A stretch of DNA of 43,322 bases from the NCBI GenBank assembly GCA_013115125.1, contig JABANN010000281.1, positions 1-43,322 on the forward strand, written 5' to 3'. A program made the position numbers and the translations under genes. The notes under the pieces were generated by a model that was not told where the DNA came from, ran no database searches, and worked only from the letters and a program-made list of their open reading frames with translations. The DNA comes from Perkinsus olseni (Eukaryota; Perkinsozoa; Perkinsida). Below are positions 10,114 to 21,647 of the stretch, piece after piece (the stretch's first letter is position 1; every line of letters starts with the position of its first letter).

Positions 10114-13100
10114 TTCGGTCGTGTCAGATATATTCACTTGGAGGGAGAGGATCGGTCGGAGATCTCAGAGGTCCACTGGTGTCCCCTGTCGAGTTCCGAG
10201 AAGATCACCGCGGACACCGATGCCCACGACGATGAGGATAACCTGGATCATGTCTTCTTCACAGTGAGCCCTGTTCTCTAGGCGTATCTCCCCCACATCC
10301 CCTCCCGCAGGTCCACGCTGATGGCTCTCTGTGCTTCTGGATCCTCCGTCACGTGAGGGCAGTAGTGGCTGCTGGATCGTAATACAAGAACTACGGGGGA
10401 GTATTCAATAGACTGCGGCCTGTCCTGGATCGCGGAAGCGCTCCCAGGATTGAATGGAAAAGGCGACCCTGAGAGGCGAAACTCACGAGAGACAGCAGTC
10501 TATTCAACAGCCGGGCGGATGCTTTTTTCGCTCGTGAAACTATTCCTCCTTTGCATCCGCAAACTTTCGTCCGTTCCGTCAGCGCGAAAGCTCACGATGA
10601 CGGAATGTAGCTGTGCAGCACACAATCCCGCGATGGCGACCATTCTCGTCGTTGTGACAGCTAGGGTTGGCGCGTCCCGTTTTGGACCTCATCACCGGAG
10701 CATCCCCTGGCATTCCTCAGACATCCACCTGCAGCCAACTGCCCCCAGGGCTTCTCCAGAGTATCTATCGAAGTCGCCAAGTGCGAGGATGTGTGCCTGA
10801 GAGTTTATAAACAGGCGGCACAGCACTACAAGGTGGGCATTTCGCTGATCATAATTACCGAGCGGCTCCCACAATTGCAGCTCTTTTTTTAGGATGCCGC
10901 ATCGGTCGATGGAGATACTCCTCGTAAGACTAGTTCTCCTGCGCGGGTTCGGCGGCTAGGGAATTGCTATTGTGTGCCAGATATCACTCACAGTGCAGCC
11001 GAGGGCAGAGTCACTGCATCGTTATCGAGTGACGGTAGGTCGGACTGAAGCGGCGTTGGGGCATGTAGTAGCCCATGAACACAACTAGTGCTCATGGCAT
11101 GGAGCCGTTCTCTATGGAAATGACTTTAGTGGACTGGGGCCGATTTTCACAAGCAGCCACGAGACGCCCGATCCATTGTTACGGGCTGCCTCGCAGTTGT
11201 CGAGAATATACACCATTCAAGTTTCATAGCGCAAATCGTCAAGCTCGAAAAGAAGTAGCCCAGAAGTGGAATACTTTATCTTGGTGGGGTGTATATTGTT
11301 GGATGCCGCTGCGTATAGCGTGGTTCTCATGTGAAGATACTCATAGATCCTCAGGAAGATATTGCCATATTGCTGATCTTGCAGTACTAGAAGATGCTCT
11401 TGTAGGCACACGCCTTGCGACAGCCTGCGGTTCTCACGTCCGCTACTTCACGGTCAATCCAACGACATGGGAGGTGCACTTCCTCGCTGAGCACGATATC
11501 AGTAAGCTCGGCCCCACTTCCGTTGTAAGCTACATTCTCTATGTTAGGTTCGGGAGAGGAAGTCCGAGGCCTCAGGTGAGGGCAGGTGTGCTGATGTGTC
11601 GAGGCCAGACGAAAGAGTTCAGGTCTGCTATCATTGGCTGTACAGAGACTCTTCTTATAACGCTTGAGAAGGCGCTGATCATTGCCTTGCAGTTCAAGGG
11701 CGAGATACAAGTTGGGCAGATCGTCCGCTTTACGGGCTCCTCGCCGGTAGTAGGTGGGGGCGGCGCTACTCATGGTATGAACTTCGTTCGTCACCAGCGT
11801 GACCTTGTTGTGTATCTAGCAGTTATTGCTGTTGGTTAGGTATGATAGTATTTCTTCGTCAGGTGGCATTTGTAGGCAGCGTCGATGCTGTGACGATAGA
11901 AGCCCCGGCTGACACCTCCTCAGTGGACACGGAAGAGCTTACCGTGGAAGCACCATCAGAGACACTCACGATCGCTCTGCTCACACAACCATCGACTTTC
12001 AAGTCTTACTGGATGCTCCTGTCGGCTGGCTGCGTCACCTTTCATGAAGTCCAAGGCATCGGTGGGTCCTCCTGACGCGTTGGCGGTTGTGATGGTGGTT
12101 CGGCTCTCAGGCCTGGCTAGTGGCTTTGTGGCTCACAGCAACCCAGACCCATCAGTATACACAGTGGTGACCTGGTCCGTGGAAGACCCTGAGCAGCCCA
12201 AGTATCAGTATCTTTACAGTAGCCTGGGATCGCGGTGTGTGCTCATCAGCATCATCATTTTCTCCGTGCCAGGTAACGGGGCTGTGCTGGAGTTAGATCG
12301 GGTAGCGGCGACGCTGGAGACGGCGAAGGGAGCGGAGAAGGAGGATGAGCATACAGCGGTAGTTGAGGCTACACCTGCTAAGGACAGGCCTCAAGCCAAT
12401 GGACAGACAAGTAAGAAGTGCTTGGCTCTCTGGCCGACTATTGGGAATTATGATCGATGAATTCGTGTGGCGCTCGTCATTCCGGTTTGCCGCTTCCAGT
12501 GGGGCTCCATTTTTCGGGGTTGGAAGAATTTTTGGGGAACTCTGGTTTTATTGGCTTGCTGATTTGCAGGGTGGGTGAACTATAGCACCGATTTGTTTTT
12601 GTGGCGAAGCGCTTCTGCATCCGCTGGCACGTTTACTACGAACATGGCATTCGATATTGGGCCCGTAGATGCTGGGCAAGATACCTCAGTTGAGCCCTCT
12701 TCAGATTCCATCGCTGAGAATAGCAAGTCTCCCACGAGTGGCATGAAGGCTAGTGATCTGCTCAAGCGTATGCTCAAGCTCCGGGGTGACACACACGCTG
12801 CACCGCCGCCGCCGCCGCCTACTGATACGACGACCGCTGCTGCGCTGGAGGTGGGGTCCTTTGGACTTGTAGATTACCATGCTTCCTCGCCAAATGGGCT
12901 ACGACCATAGCGTCAGTGTGGTACTGTTCGCTTGATAGGAGAGACAATGAGTAGTTTGTTAAGGCCAGTGATGCCATCGTAGGGGACAGGACGGTTCTTG
13001 CTTCACTCGCAGGCTCTGAGTGGTTGTGGGTGCTTTGCTGTTCACCCTCATCTCCTCAGGTTAGTGGCGCCCCTCTGCCCGGCGAGATATCGTCAGGGGA

Positions 13101-16100
13101 AGAGGCACAGGGAGGTGAAGCGGCATCACCATCACCATCGAGTCACTCTAGCTCGGCTCGACCACCCGCAGGCGACGCGAAGACGTCCTCTGATGAACAG
13201 TCGGAGAGCGCTGAAGGAGACCCCTCGGCGGCCCGGAAGGCTAACCCTAAATCACCCACTAGAAGGGGCTCGTCCGAGACCAAGCCAACCGGTGATTCAC
13301 TTGCGTCTCGCTGTCCACGTTTTTCAACTTCGGGCACCATCCTTTGTCGTCTGCTCAGGCGCTGTGTCGGAGTCGGCCGGTAGTAGTAGCCTGTCTCCGA
13401 GGAAGATACCGTCGCAGGTGGCGGCGCCTGCCGAGGGCGATGAGGAGGAGGAGGAGCATCCAGGCATGCTGCCAGCGGTGAGTACCCCGTTGAATGAACA
13501 GCTGCCATGGCGTATTGAACACGGTGTGCGGGTAGAAGCAAGTTGATTGAGTGCAGCGGAGCGGAGCTAATGTTGCGTGATGATCTCGTCATTTCAGAAG
13601 GAGTTCGTCCCGACTAGCGAGCCCTTGAACGCCAGACAGGTGCGGAAGTTCATCCGATTCCTTGCGGACACAGTCCAAGCTGCCTGCCAGAAGGTCAGGC
13701 TATCCCACACCCCAGGATGCCCGGTAGTGGTCTCCTCTCAGACGATCGATGCTGCGTCGTCAACAGCGGAGGGCAAGAGAGAGTCGGCTGAAGCGGTGGA
13801 GCAGTCCCTGTCGACCGAGGTGGAGAAGCTGAGCAAGTGCCTGGCTGATGACATGACACCGGAAGCATTGGTGAGCTTGGCTACCGGTAGCCGAGAATGA
13901 TAGCAGCGATGCCTGCACAGACACACCACATGATGCACTCGGACAAGGTGTGGAGGGGGGTCAGGCGGCTGTCGAACTCCATTAACAGGGCGAGCGACGA
14001 GGTGAGCACTGAGATGGCCAAGAGCCTTCCGGGGATCGTCAAGGTAGGTCGGAGGTGGCATAACGCTCGCGTGTAGTGGGGCTTGTAGGAGCTCTTCACG
14101 GAGAAGGCGGTCCCTGCTGTGGTGAAGGCCATGCAGCAGAAGATCACCGAAAGTGGGGATCAGCTCAACTCTGTGGGCAGCCTGGCGTAGCGCCTTCCGT
14201 TTTCAGTCGACACCTTCGAGCAGCCGGACTCCACTGTTGCGGGGGGTGCCCTTGACGGTCTCTCGGATAGAATAGTCAGAGTTGATCAGGAGGTCCGCGG
14301 CCTGGGGACTAGGTTAGCGGAGATCGTGGTACGTCAGAAGGGGTGTCGAGGATGATTGTCACTCAGAGGGGATTCATTCAGGCCATACTGCAACGGACTG
14401 AGCAGCAGGCAGGCGAGACCATCACCAACCAACAGGAATCGGTAAGGCCAGTATGGCTCCACCAAGCTGCCCTTGGCCACTGTATACCAGGTCCTTGGCC
14501 TCACTGAAATGATCGAGAGGATGAAGTCTTCGGGTGGAAGCCGCAGTAGGGGAAGCGCAGCGTCTGTGGATGCATCTCAGGTAAAGTGTGATGTATCTCA
14601 GCCGGCGGCTCTGCACTTGTACCGCATCACGGGAATCATTCTAAGTTGTCGGTCAAAGAAAGATTCACCTCCAACCTTCCCCACAATCAGCCAAAATGAC
14701 GCTGATTGAATACGTTATGTTCGGCAATTCATGATCTAATAATAGAGGTGGGCGACAGTACGGGTACGGTCTAGTACGGAGTACAGTACGGGCACGAGTA
14801 CGGCTCCGTACCCATACTTCACGTCGCAGCGGTTCCCAAGTACCGCACTAGAACGCCGTACTCGAAGTAGGGCGTAATTTAATACACCTTGCGTGATTTG
14901 ATGTATGTAATACGTACTAGTTCTCCGTACCCGTACTAGGTTGGCACTTTGAAACGTACACCGTACCGTACTTTCCTTGATCTCAGTACGGTTGCCCAGC
15001 TCTATCTAATAATCCACATTACACAAGGCGGGAAAGAAAAATTGAACCGGCTTTCCACGCCCTATGGAGGGTACTTCGTTCGGGTTGGCCGCGGTACGGT
15101 CCTAAGATTGGTCATCGCAGTTCCGTGGTGGTCGTGGTGGTCCTCTCTGTGGCGTCTGACCGCTACCCACTGTTCAGGTCTCAGCCGCCGTGGCCATTGG
15201 CCTCCAGGATGACATTGCGCACCTGAACAACCTGGCGAGTCATCTCAGAGCTGAGATAGACAGTCTCAAGAGTGGTGAAGGTGAGGGTGTAGCCCGGAGG
15301 GTCGTCTTCAGTGGAGGCCAAGTGTAGGCACGCCAGGTGAAGCTCCGCCGAGCTCGTCGTATTTGCAGCCGGACCCCAGGCCCGATTGGCAAAGGGTTAA
15401 GGAATATCTCAGGTCAGAGGGGATTCTGAATCTTGCAAGCTTCAACCTAAGAAGCGCTCTTGTTGAGTGCTGCTGCCAAAGCTCAGCTGGTATACATCTA
15501 GGGCGGTCGCTCTACAATCTATACTAACACTCTAGAGAGTGTTAGTTGCTACATCTGTCGTGGTGGTGGTGGCTCCTGATGAGCAGTCGGTTGGTGTTTG
15601 TTCAGGTCACAACAGTATCATTGGGCGGTCGCTACTGCCCTTGAGCTCCGAGAGAACGCAGCAAGTGTCCTGGTAAGAGACCCGGCCTTTTGGTCTTCAT
15701 TAGGAGTTGCCTCCTCTCGTGGCAGCCCCCAGTGCAGCCTGCTAGTCTCCGCGAAGATCTCGTCGGCTTTGCCTGTTGCGAAGTCGACAAGTTGGCCACT
15801 GTGGACTCATTTGTACGGAGTGTGGCGGGCGTTGGTAAGAGGCCACAGCCCCTCGTCATTGTCTTCACTCATCCCGGTGTCATTGAAATGCTCGGTCAGA
15901 TTCGCCCTCTCGGACGTGGCCACAGGAGAAGTGCGATCGGCTCAATCTGGCGTTGATGCAGATGCTCCGTCTGGTCGACTACCTCGTGTGGGCCAGCAGC
16001 ACGTCCACCTCTCCAGAGGACCTCCGTAGCCTGGAGTCAGTTGTCAGAGTTATTGGGTGAGTCTGTCGTCACTGCATGCAGCTCAGCAAGACGTCTTCGT

Positions 16101-16515
16101 CAGACTCGATGCCGACGCAGTAGAGGAGCTGTGCAGCGCTGGCGCTGCGGAGAGGCCGGACATGGTCAAGCAGAGCCTCTCTAGAGTTATCGCCCGTCTA
16201 CGTGCTGTTAAATGCCGATCGTCGGGGGTGAGTCTGATGTCGCTGTTTTTCTGTGATGATCACGGATCAACCTCAGATGCGCCTTGCTGTCACTGAGCTC
16301 CGCTCTCACTTGCTGAGTATACAGAACGAAGGTGTCTTTCGGCGTCCGCAGATATCAGGCAGTAAACCATTCCGGTATCTTCGGCTGCAATGACTCGGTT
16401 CTGCTGCTGTTCAGTCCCCGCTGCCATGCTGCCGGGGGGCAGCTCTGGGAGTGGGATGTCGCCCCTGATGAGCGATGCCATGCGGAGCCCATTAGGATCG
16501 AACGCGAGATATTAA
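10114..16515 (+). CDS. EDC4/Ge-1-like (VARICOSE-like) mRNA-decapping scaffold, multi-exon
   Basis: EDC4/Ge-1 scaffolds the DCP1-DCP2 decapping complex in P-bodies. It has N-terminal WD40 repeats, a disordered middle and a helical C-terminus. Here exon 10114-10263 has EISEVHWCPLSSSE, comparable to the CRLIWCPF stretch of human EDC4. Exon 11385-11473 has GTRLATACGSHVRYFTV, comparable to GTVLATASHDGYVKFW. Exons over 12600-13900 are Ser/Pro/acid-rich, with a (CCG)n polyproline run near 12810 and ASDLLKRMLK. Later exons have ELFTEKAVPAVVKAMQQKI (compare VLPAFEKSCQAMFQQI), LREDLVGFACCEVD and CDRLNLALMQMLRLVDYLVW, in the order of the EDC4 C-terminal helices. The last exons join in phase and end at TAA 16513-16515. 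Example intron: 13694-13741, 48 nt. The 5' end and several exons are unresolved, and one short junction near 14180 is unclear. A MITE sits in one intron. Confidence 0.7.
10403..10508. mobile_element. Possible 106-bp terminal-inverted-repeat mini-element
   Basis: ATTCAATAGACTGC at 10403-10416 is repeated in inverse orientation at 10495-10508 (GCAGTCTATTCAAC) with one mismatch. The interval is small and lies in a stretch without assigned exons within the EDC4-like gene. No clear target duplication is visible, so this may be a chance inverted repeat. Confidence 0.3.
14743..15004. mobile_element. hAT-type MITE, 262 bp, with 8-bp target duplication
   Basis: The ends are TAGAGGTGGGCGACAGTACGG on the left and, reverse-complemented, TAGAGCTGGGCAACCGTACTG on the right. 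This resembles the TAGGGGTGGGCAA-like ends common among hAT elements. The element is flanked by identical 8-bp direct repeats TCTAATAA (14735-14742 and 15005-15012), the hAT target-site length. The interior is dominated by GTACGG/CCGTAC motifs and has no coding capacity. It lies in an intron of the EDC4-like gene, between exons ending near 14582 and starting near 15180. Confidence 0.85.
15524..15545. repeat. 10-bp inverted repeat with 2-nt spacer
   Basis: CTAACACTCT, then AG, then AGAGTGTTAG. It lies in an intron of the EDC4-like gene. There is no T-run after it and no reason to see a terminator. It is a short hairpin of unknown meaning. Confidence 0.8.
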
Positions 16516-17092
16516 TGACGCGGGCCGATTTACTTTTAACACTGCAGTCGAGGACTGCTCAGGAGATCTTCCAATATTCCAGTTTACTGTTTAGAGTACC
16601 ATTCGGTTGCTTGTGTCTCCTTCCGGTGTGAACAGACATTGCCTTGCTAGTTTATAAGAATGCGATTCAATCAGGAGTTGCTTAGAGTACCTGTGGAGCG
16701 TTTAGAAGGATCGTCGAGTCGCTGGATTTGTTCGGCTTGCAGGGCTCGTTCGTTGAGGTGTCGGTGGTTCTCGGGCTCATGGGGAGAGACCCTGGGACGC
16801 GAAGGTAGCTGAGTTGCTGCAGGGCGAGCCACGCTCGAAAACTCGTAGAACTCCATTCTACCAACCCCCTCCCTCACCACTGTTGGCCGCGCTGCATGTA
16901 CTCCCGTTCGTGAGAAAGAACCAAGCTGGCGATTATCACCTGCGTTGACGAGTCCTGTCGATCTGCATGCTCAGGCATGAACAGTCTGTGATTGCCCCGA
17001 GGAGTTCTCCCTCGGGAGTCCAGAGTCGGGACTCCCTGATGCACTCATCCAGCGTTCGGTCCGAGCTTAGTTTTATACGCCTCCTCTTTCTC
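16516..17092. other. Intergenic stretch between the EDC4-like and RWD genes
   Basis: This is the 3' region of the EDC4-like gene and the 5' region of the next gene. GAGCTTAG at 17063-17070 followed by a pyrimidine-rich run, about 23 nt before the ATG at 17093, may be the leader acceptor. No other gene is visible. Confidence 0.4.
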
Positions 17093-19087
17093 ATGCATTT
17101 AGAAGACGATTTATCAGCCATCAGAAAGTCGATGGACGACCGAGCGAATGCTGGTGATATCATAATAGCCCTCAACCGGGACTTCATCAAGCTACACGTC
17201 GTCGCCACCGAGTTCAGGGAGGCCATCCTGTCGCTACAGGTTTGAAGGGGCCTGGCGACCCGTGCGGTTTCTGATTGTCTGTGAGCTCAGTTTCCCCTCG
17301 AAGGCGTGAGGTACCCTGACGCCCCGGCTATCGTGGACGTGTCCTCCACTCACCTCTCCGCAGTTGCATGTGGGAAGCTGAGTAAAATGGTGGACAGAGT
17401 CGCCCAGGAGCACGCCAAAAAGGGGGAGGACCACGTGAGGTTCCCGAACGACGTCGGACATGCGGTTATCGTCACCAACAGGTTTTGCTCTGCATAAAGC
17501 TCTTTCGAGATGTCATGCGGAAGTCGATATTGCTGCCTTGCATGGAGGAGTTGGATTTGCTGAGGAAGGATATTCTGAAGGAAGGGGACGAGATGAAGCT
17601 GGTAGACAGCAAGGGGAAGATACATCTGACGGTGAGTGTCTCTCGAAGTGGAAGGCTTTGCGACGGTCCGAGTGGAGGGACGGTCTTCTCAGATTCACGA
17701 GGGAGCGATGTGTGTGAAGTTCGACTTGAAGGTCCCAGCTGAGTAGGACGGGAAACCCTGTATGGACTGGGACCCCCGGCCCTACTACCATCTTCTTCTC
17801 TCGTCTCGTTGTGGCGGTTTAGAGCACGCCCGCCATCGCACCCGGTGCCTCCGTAATGGGGCAATCTCTTTCCCATGAAGATTCCCATTTACCACCTCTG
17901 CGTTGGGGCGAGTTGTGAATATTCGCGCTCCCAGGTACCCCTATGAACCCGTGGCAGTGACTATGGTTAACTCAACCTTCGCTCCCCATCTCAATGAGAT
18001 GTTCTTCGGCCAGGCTCAGGACTTTTGCCGGCGGTGTACCAAAGGCCAGACCCTCTCTACTTCCCTGAGGTGGTGCCATTGAACACAGAAGGCTGTGAGT
18101 TTCTTGAACGTTTCCGTGACCAGGTCGAGCGACCCGGCTAAGCCGAGCAAGTCCGTAGTGAAGCTGTCCCTGGCGCAGTAAGTGACGGTTGCTTGGAAGT
18201 CATCCAGTCGTAGCTTGCAGGTACAAGCATGATGTAGCATTCCTGAAAGAGCGGAAGGAGAAGGCCGCACATGTGACCAATAAAGTTGGTCGACGTGCGG
18301 TACGGTACTTCGAGAAGACCGAGTGGGCAGCGGAACTCGAGAAAGAGGTCGGGTGGCGCGCCTCACACCGTACAAAACCGACCCGTTATTTCAGCAAAAG
18401 CAAGCAGCATTAGAGAAGGCGATGTCGCAGCACAAGCAGCCGCCGCCCATCCTGTCCGTTTACCCCGTCACTGAGTTCCTGACCGCCAAATTCATTCACT
18501 TGGTGCCCAATATGAAAGTAACGCCTCTCGCTCCACCGTAAATCCCAGCTTTTTTTGTTAGTGCTCTTCCTGCGGCAAGCGGGTTCTTGCCAACATCGTC
18601 TCGGACGACCAGACGACGCCGTCTGAGGACACTGCGGAGAGGGCATACTGTGGCCACTGGTTTCATGGCAGTTGCTTGGTGGGGTCGAACCTGGGTCGTC
18701 ATCCGACTAATCGACCGATTGGCCTCGCTATTGTGTGTAGGATAAGCTGATGACGACTCCTCCCTTCGGTATGAGCTGCCCTGATAAGGACTGTGGTTGG
18801 AGGATCTATCACAACAAGTACACCAGGGATCAGAAGGTAAGACAATGGGCTGCCGTCCGTCATAATCATTAATCGCTTTCTTGAATGGGATGAGTGTAGT
18901 CCATTTCCGCGCCAACGGTAGTCTTATAAACAGCACTTTGCTGTAGAGGGTCTCCCTTGGGGCATCACTACGTTGTTGTCGAGAATGCTGTTGTCAGTTC
19001 CTAGAGAAGCAATGGGCGATGGCAGAGGCTCGGAAGAGGGAGTTGGAGGACGTCATGGACTTTGCTAGGGACATAGACCGTCTTTAA
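17093..19087 (+). CDS. Tandem-RWD protein with C-terminal RING-like zinc domain (probable E3 ligase)
   Basis: Ten exons give 392 residues and every phase agrees: 17093-17239, 17291-17434, 17482-17631, 17693-17742, 17935-18069, 18221-18347, 18395-18517, 18562-18678, 18741-18836, 18998-19087. The first RWD domain (about residues 1-120) has MHLEDDLSAIRKSM and a later RYPDAPAIVDVSS turn. The second (about 113-210) has MEELDLLRKDI and YPYEPVAVTM, the typical RWD YPxxxP turn. A cysteine domain follows (about 293-352): CSSCGK, CGHWFHGSC and CPDKDCGW give seven or eight Cys/His ligands, RING-like. The C-terminus is a helix with EKQWAMAEARKRELE. RWD plus RING occurs in ubiquitin ligases such as RNF14/RNF25, and a double RWD before a RING occurs in FANCL. 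The cysteine spacing does not look like FANCL. Ubiquitin-ligase activity is inferred. Confidence 0.82.
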
Positions 19088-19369
19088 GTTTCTTCACAAC
19101 GTATGTACAGCCCTTGTGCCATCGTTCTTGTTTTGTCAATTGATCAAAGGGGATGGGTATTAGTGATGGATGCTAAGTGGTATCAGGCGGGATTTGACAG
19201 ATGAGGATTATGACAGGTATTTGGTATCTTTCTATAGTCAACCTAAGATACGGGGTGTAAAAACTGAGTTTTGCCACGCGTGCAAGAAGTTCCGGACCAA
19301 CGACGATCACCCGACAATACTTTCAGTTGGAGATTTATCGGTAGAGGCCCCATTGGTTTCTCTCTGGTC

Positions 19370-21366
19370 ATGAAGGCCTTCCTGTGGCTGCTCCCACTGA
19401 TCTGCTCTGCCACTCGACGAGGAGCAGGGCAGTCCTGTACCGTCAGACATCAGTTGAACGATCGTCAAGCACACGACTTGGAAATGCTTCTGGTCGGCGG
19501 CTTCGCTCCGCTAAAAGGCTTCATGAACCGCTCTGACTATGACGGTGTTGTCGAGCGGATGCGCCTCAGCACCGGAGAATTGTGGCCCTTACCGGTGACC
19601 CTCGATACAAGCAACGCCTCCAACTTCGTCGTGGGCACCTGCGCTACTTTGCTGGATACTTTCGGAAATCCTGTAGCGAGGTTGAAGGTAGAGGACGTCT
19701 GGCGACCGAACAAGACCCTCGAAGCGCTGCGGTGTTACGGCACACTCAACCGCTACGACCATCCAGCTGTGAAGTATCTCATGGTCCACGCTGGGGACTT
19801 CTATGTTGCTGGTGAGGTGGAGGGTCTGCAGCTGCCCACCCACTGGGATCTCGAGGAGGTTCGAAGGGCCCCTGCTGCGGTGCGAGCAGAGATCGCTCGG
19901 CGGAACTGGACGGAAGTGGTGGCTTTCCAGACCCGCAACCCGATGCACTACGCTCATGTTGAGCTGGTCCTGAGGGCGCTGCGGGCTAACCCGGGCAGAG
20001 GCTTGCTTCTGCATCCTGTGGTGGGGCCTACCAAGCCTGACGACATCCCTTATGATGTGAGATTTCAGTGTTATGAGAGCCTTCTCAGTGACGGTTTGCT
20101 CCCTCAAGACCGTGTCCTGCTGTCTGCACTGCCGCTGGCTATGAGACTAGCGGGCCCTAGAGAGGCCTTGCTGCACGCCATCATAAGAAGGAATTACGGT
20201 GCCACCCACTTCATCGTGGGGAGGGACCATGCCGGCTGCAAGGACTCTGCCGGGCAAGACTTTTACGAACCTTTTGCGGCTGCTGACCTCGCCAAGTCCC
20301 TAGAGCCCGAGCTTGGCATCACGATCATAACACCCGAAGCTGAGCTTGTCTACGCCGTTGGTCGGGGGTATATGCCGGCCTCCCTTGCTGGACCGGATGA
20401 TACCCTGAGGAAGATCAGTGGCACGGAGATGAGGTCGCTGCTCGACAGAGGAGAGACCCTGCCGGAGTGGTTCACGCCGCCGGGAGTTGCCCAGATCCTG
20501 CGCCGGTACGAACGAGCGATGGGGATGCGGTTGGAAGGCGTCGTTAGGTACATCATTCCTGCTAGCATGCGCGGGCTCGCAGTGCTGGTCAGTGGCCGTT
20601 CTGGCAGTGGTAAAACTACGCTTGTGAAGAGCTTGCGAGGGCCCTTGAGGGAGCGACGTGGACCAGTGACTGTGCTCGACGGGGATCAAGTCAGACTGAG
20701 CGGCGCCAGCGAGAGGGGGCAACCGCGATGATCGTGGCTCAGACTCGTCAGCTGATCTCAGCGGGCCTCTCGCATTCTAGAGAAGACCGGCTGGCTCATG
20801 CTGCCCGGATGGGTTACATTGCCGGGGAGATCGTGGAGCACAGAGGCCTTGTCCTGCTCAGCTTGGTGGCACCGTGGGTTGTCTGATTGGGGTTGAGTAC
20901 AGGTGTTTGCTCAGGTACCGCGATTTTAGGCAGATCATTAGGGACCTGGTCACGGCCAACGGAGGGAATTTCCTGCATATACACATGAACACGTCCAAAG
21001 CTGATTGCGCAACTCGTGATAGAAAAAGCATCTACTCGTCATATGGTAATTCCATAGTCGTACCGCTCAGCTCGAGGACGCGAAGATCATAGGCAACTCC
21101 TGGGCCGTGAGCCTTCTTGGCGTATCGTACGTGTGACACGTAACGTGTGCTCCCGCTTTTGACTAGCAGTTTGTTCAGGTAGTGAGCCCCAAGCGCAGCA
21201 CGCGTATGACGATTGGATGGAGGATGACTACGAGATTCCCTCATCACTGGAGAGGACAGATCTGTTCCTGAGTGGTCTGAGTGACACGGACGAGAACAGG
21301 GACACAGTGTTGGCACTGCTACAGGAACTTGGTCTCGTGAATGCATCCTCTCCCGAGGATACCTGA
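19370..21366 (+). CDS. Bifunctional ATP sulfurylase-APS kinase, bacterial-type domain order
   Basis: Activates sulfate: ATP plus sulfate to APS, then APS to PAPS. Exons 19370-20689, 20743-20873, 20915-21045 and 21179-21366 (introns 53, 41 and 133 nt) join in phase to 589 residues. The sulfurylase has DLEMLLVGGFAPLKGFM, the HxxH-containing QTRNPMHYAH (about 187-196), GRDHAG (about 284-289) and ISGTEMR. The usual Arg in QTRNPMHRAH is Tyr here. The kinase follows with P-loop GRSGSGKTT (from about 409), LDGDQ, HSREDR and ATRDRKSIY, and ends ALLQELGLVNASSPEDT. The order sulfurylase then kinase is that of bacteria and fungi, opposite to animal PAPSS. The wording MRLSTGELWPLPVTLD is close to the bacterial bifunctional family. 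The N-terminus MKAFLWLLPLICSA looks like a signal peptide, with almost nothing before the catalytic fold. An AG lies 44 nt upstream of the ATG. Confidence 0.93.
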
Positions 21367-21647
21367 ATATTGTGTCCTGTGGTTCCTTCCCTTCCCACTG
21401 TAAGCCATGATACGTTTCGTGAATATTTTTTGGGACGGAACAGGATGCTAGTCAGAGTTAACTGCGTGTCCGGTGTAAAAGTGTTTGAGTGATGAGGGGA
21501 GTCGTGAATCAACGCAGACATCTTAACTCACCAACAACAACAGCAATCCGTTATCACAGCCTTCATGCAGAACATCCGATTAGAACAAGATAAACTGATA
21601 AATATTTTAGGTACTTCCACCTGGCTCAGAGCTGTATTCAGACAAAC

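Noticed and set aside
12998-13546. 182-residue frame with a His run (KRHHHHHRV).
   Set aside because: It is an off-frame reading of the Ser/acid-rich exons of the EDC4-like gene, and it crosses splice sites.
14760-14990. GTACGG-rich stretch read as a simple satellite.
   Set aside because: It lies wholly within the hAT-type MITE bounded by inverted ends and target duplications, so it is the element's interior.
19589-20722. Long minus-strand frames opposite the ATP sulfurylase.
   Set aside because: They follow from the GC-rich coding bias of the plus-strand enzyme and have no motifs.
20731-20731. Premature stop in the APS kinase domain, suggesting a pseudogene.
   Set aside because: The stop lies inside a 53-nt GT-AG intron. 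The domain continues in correct spacing after it.
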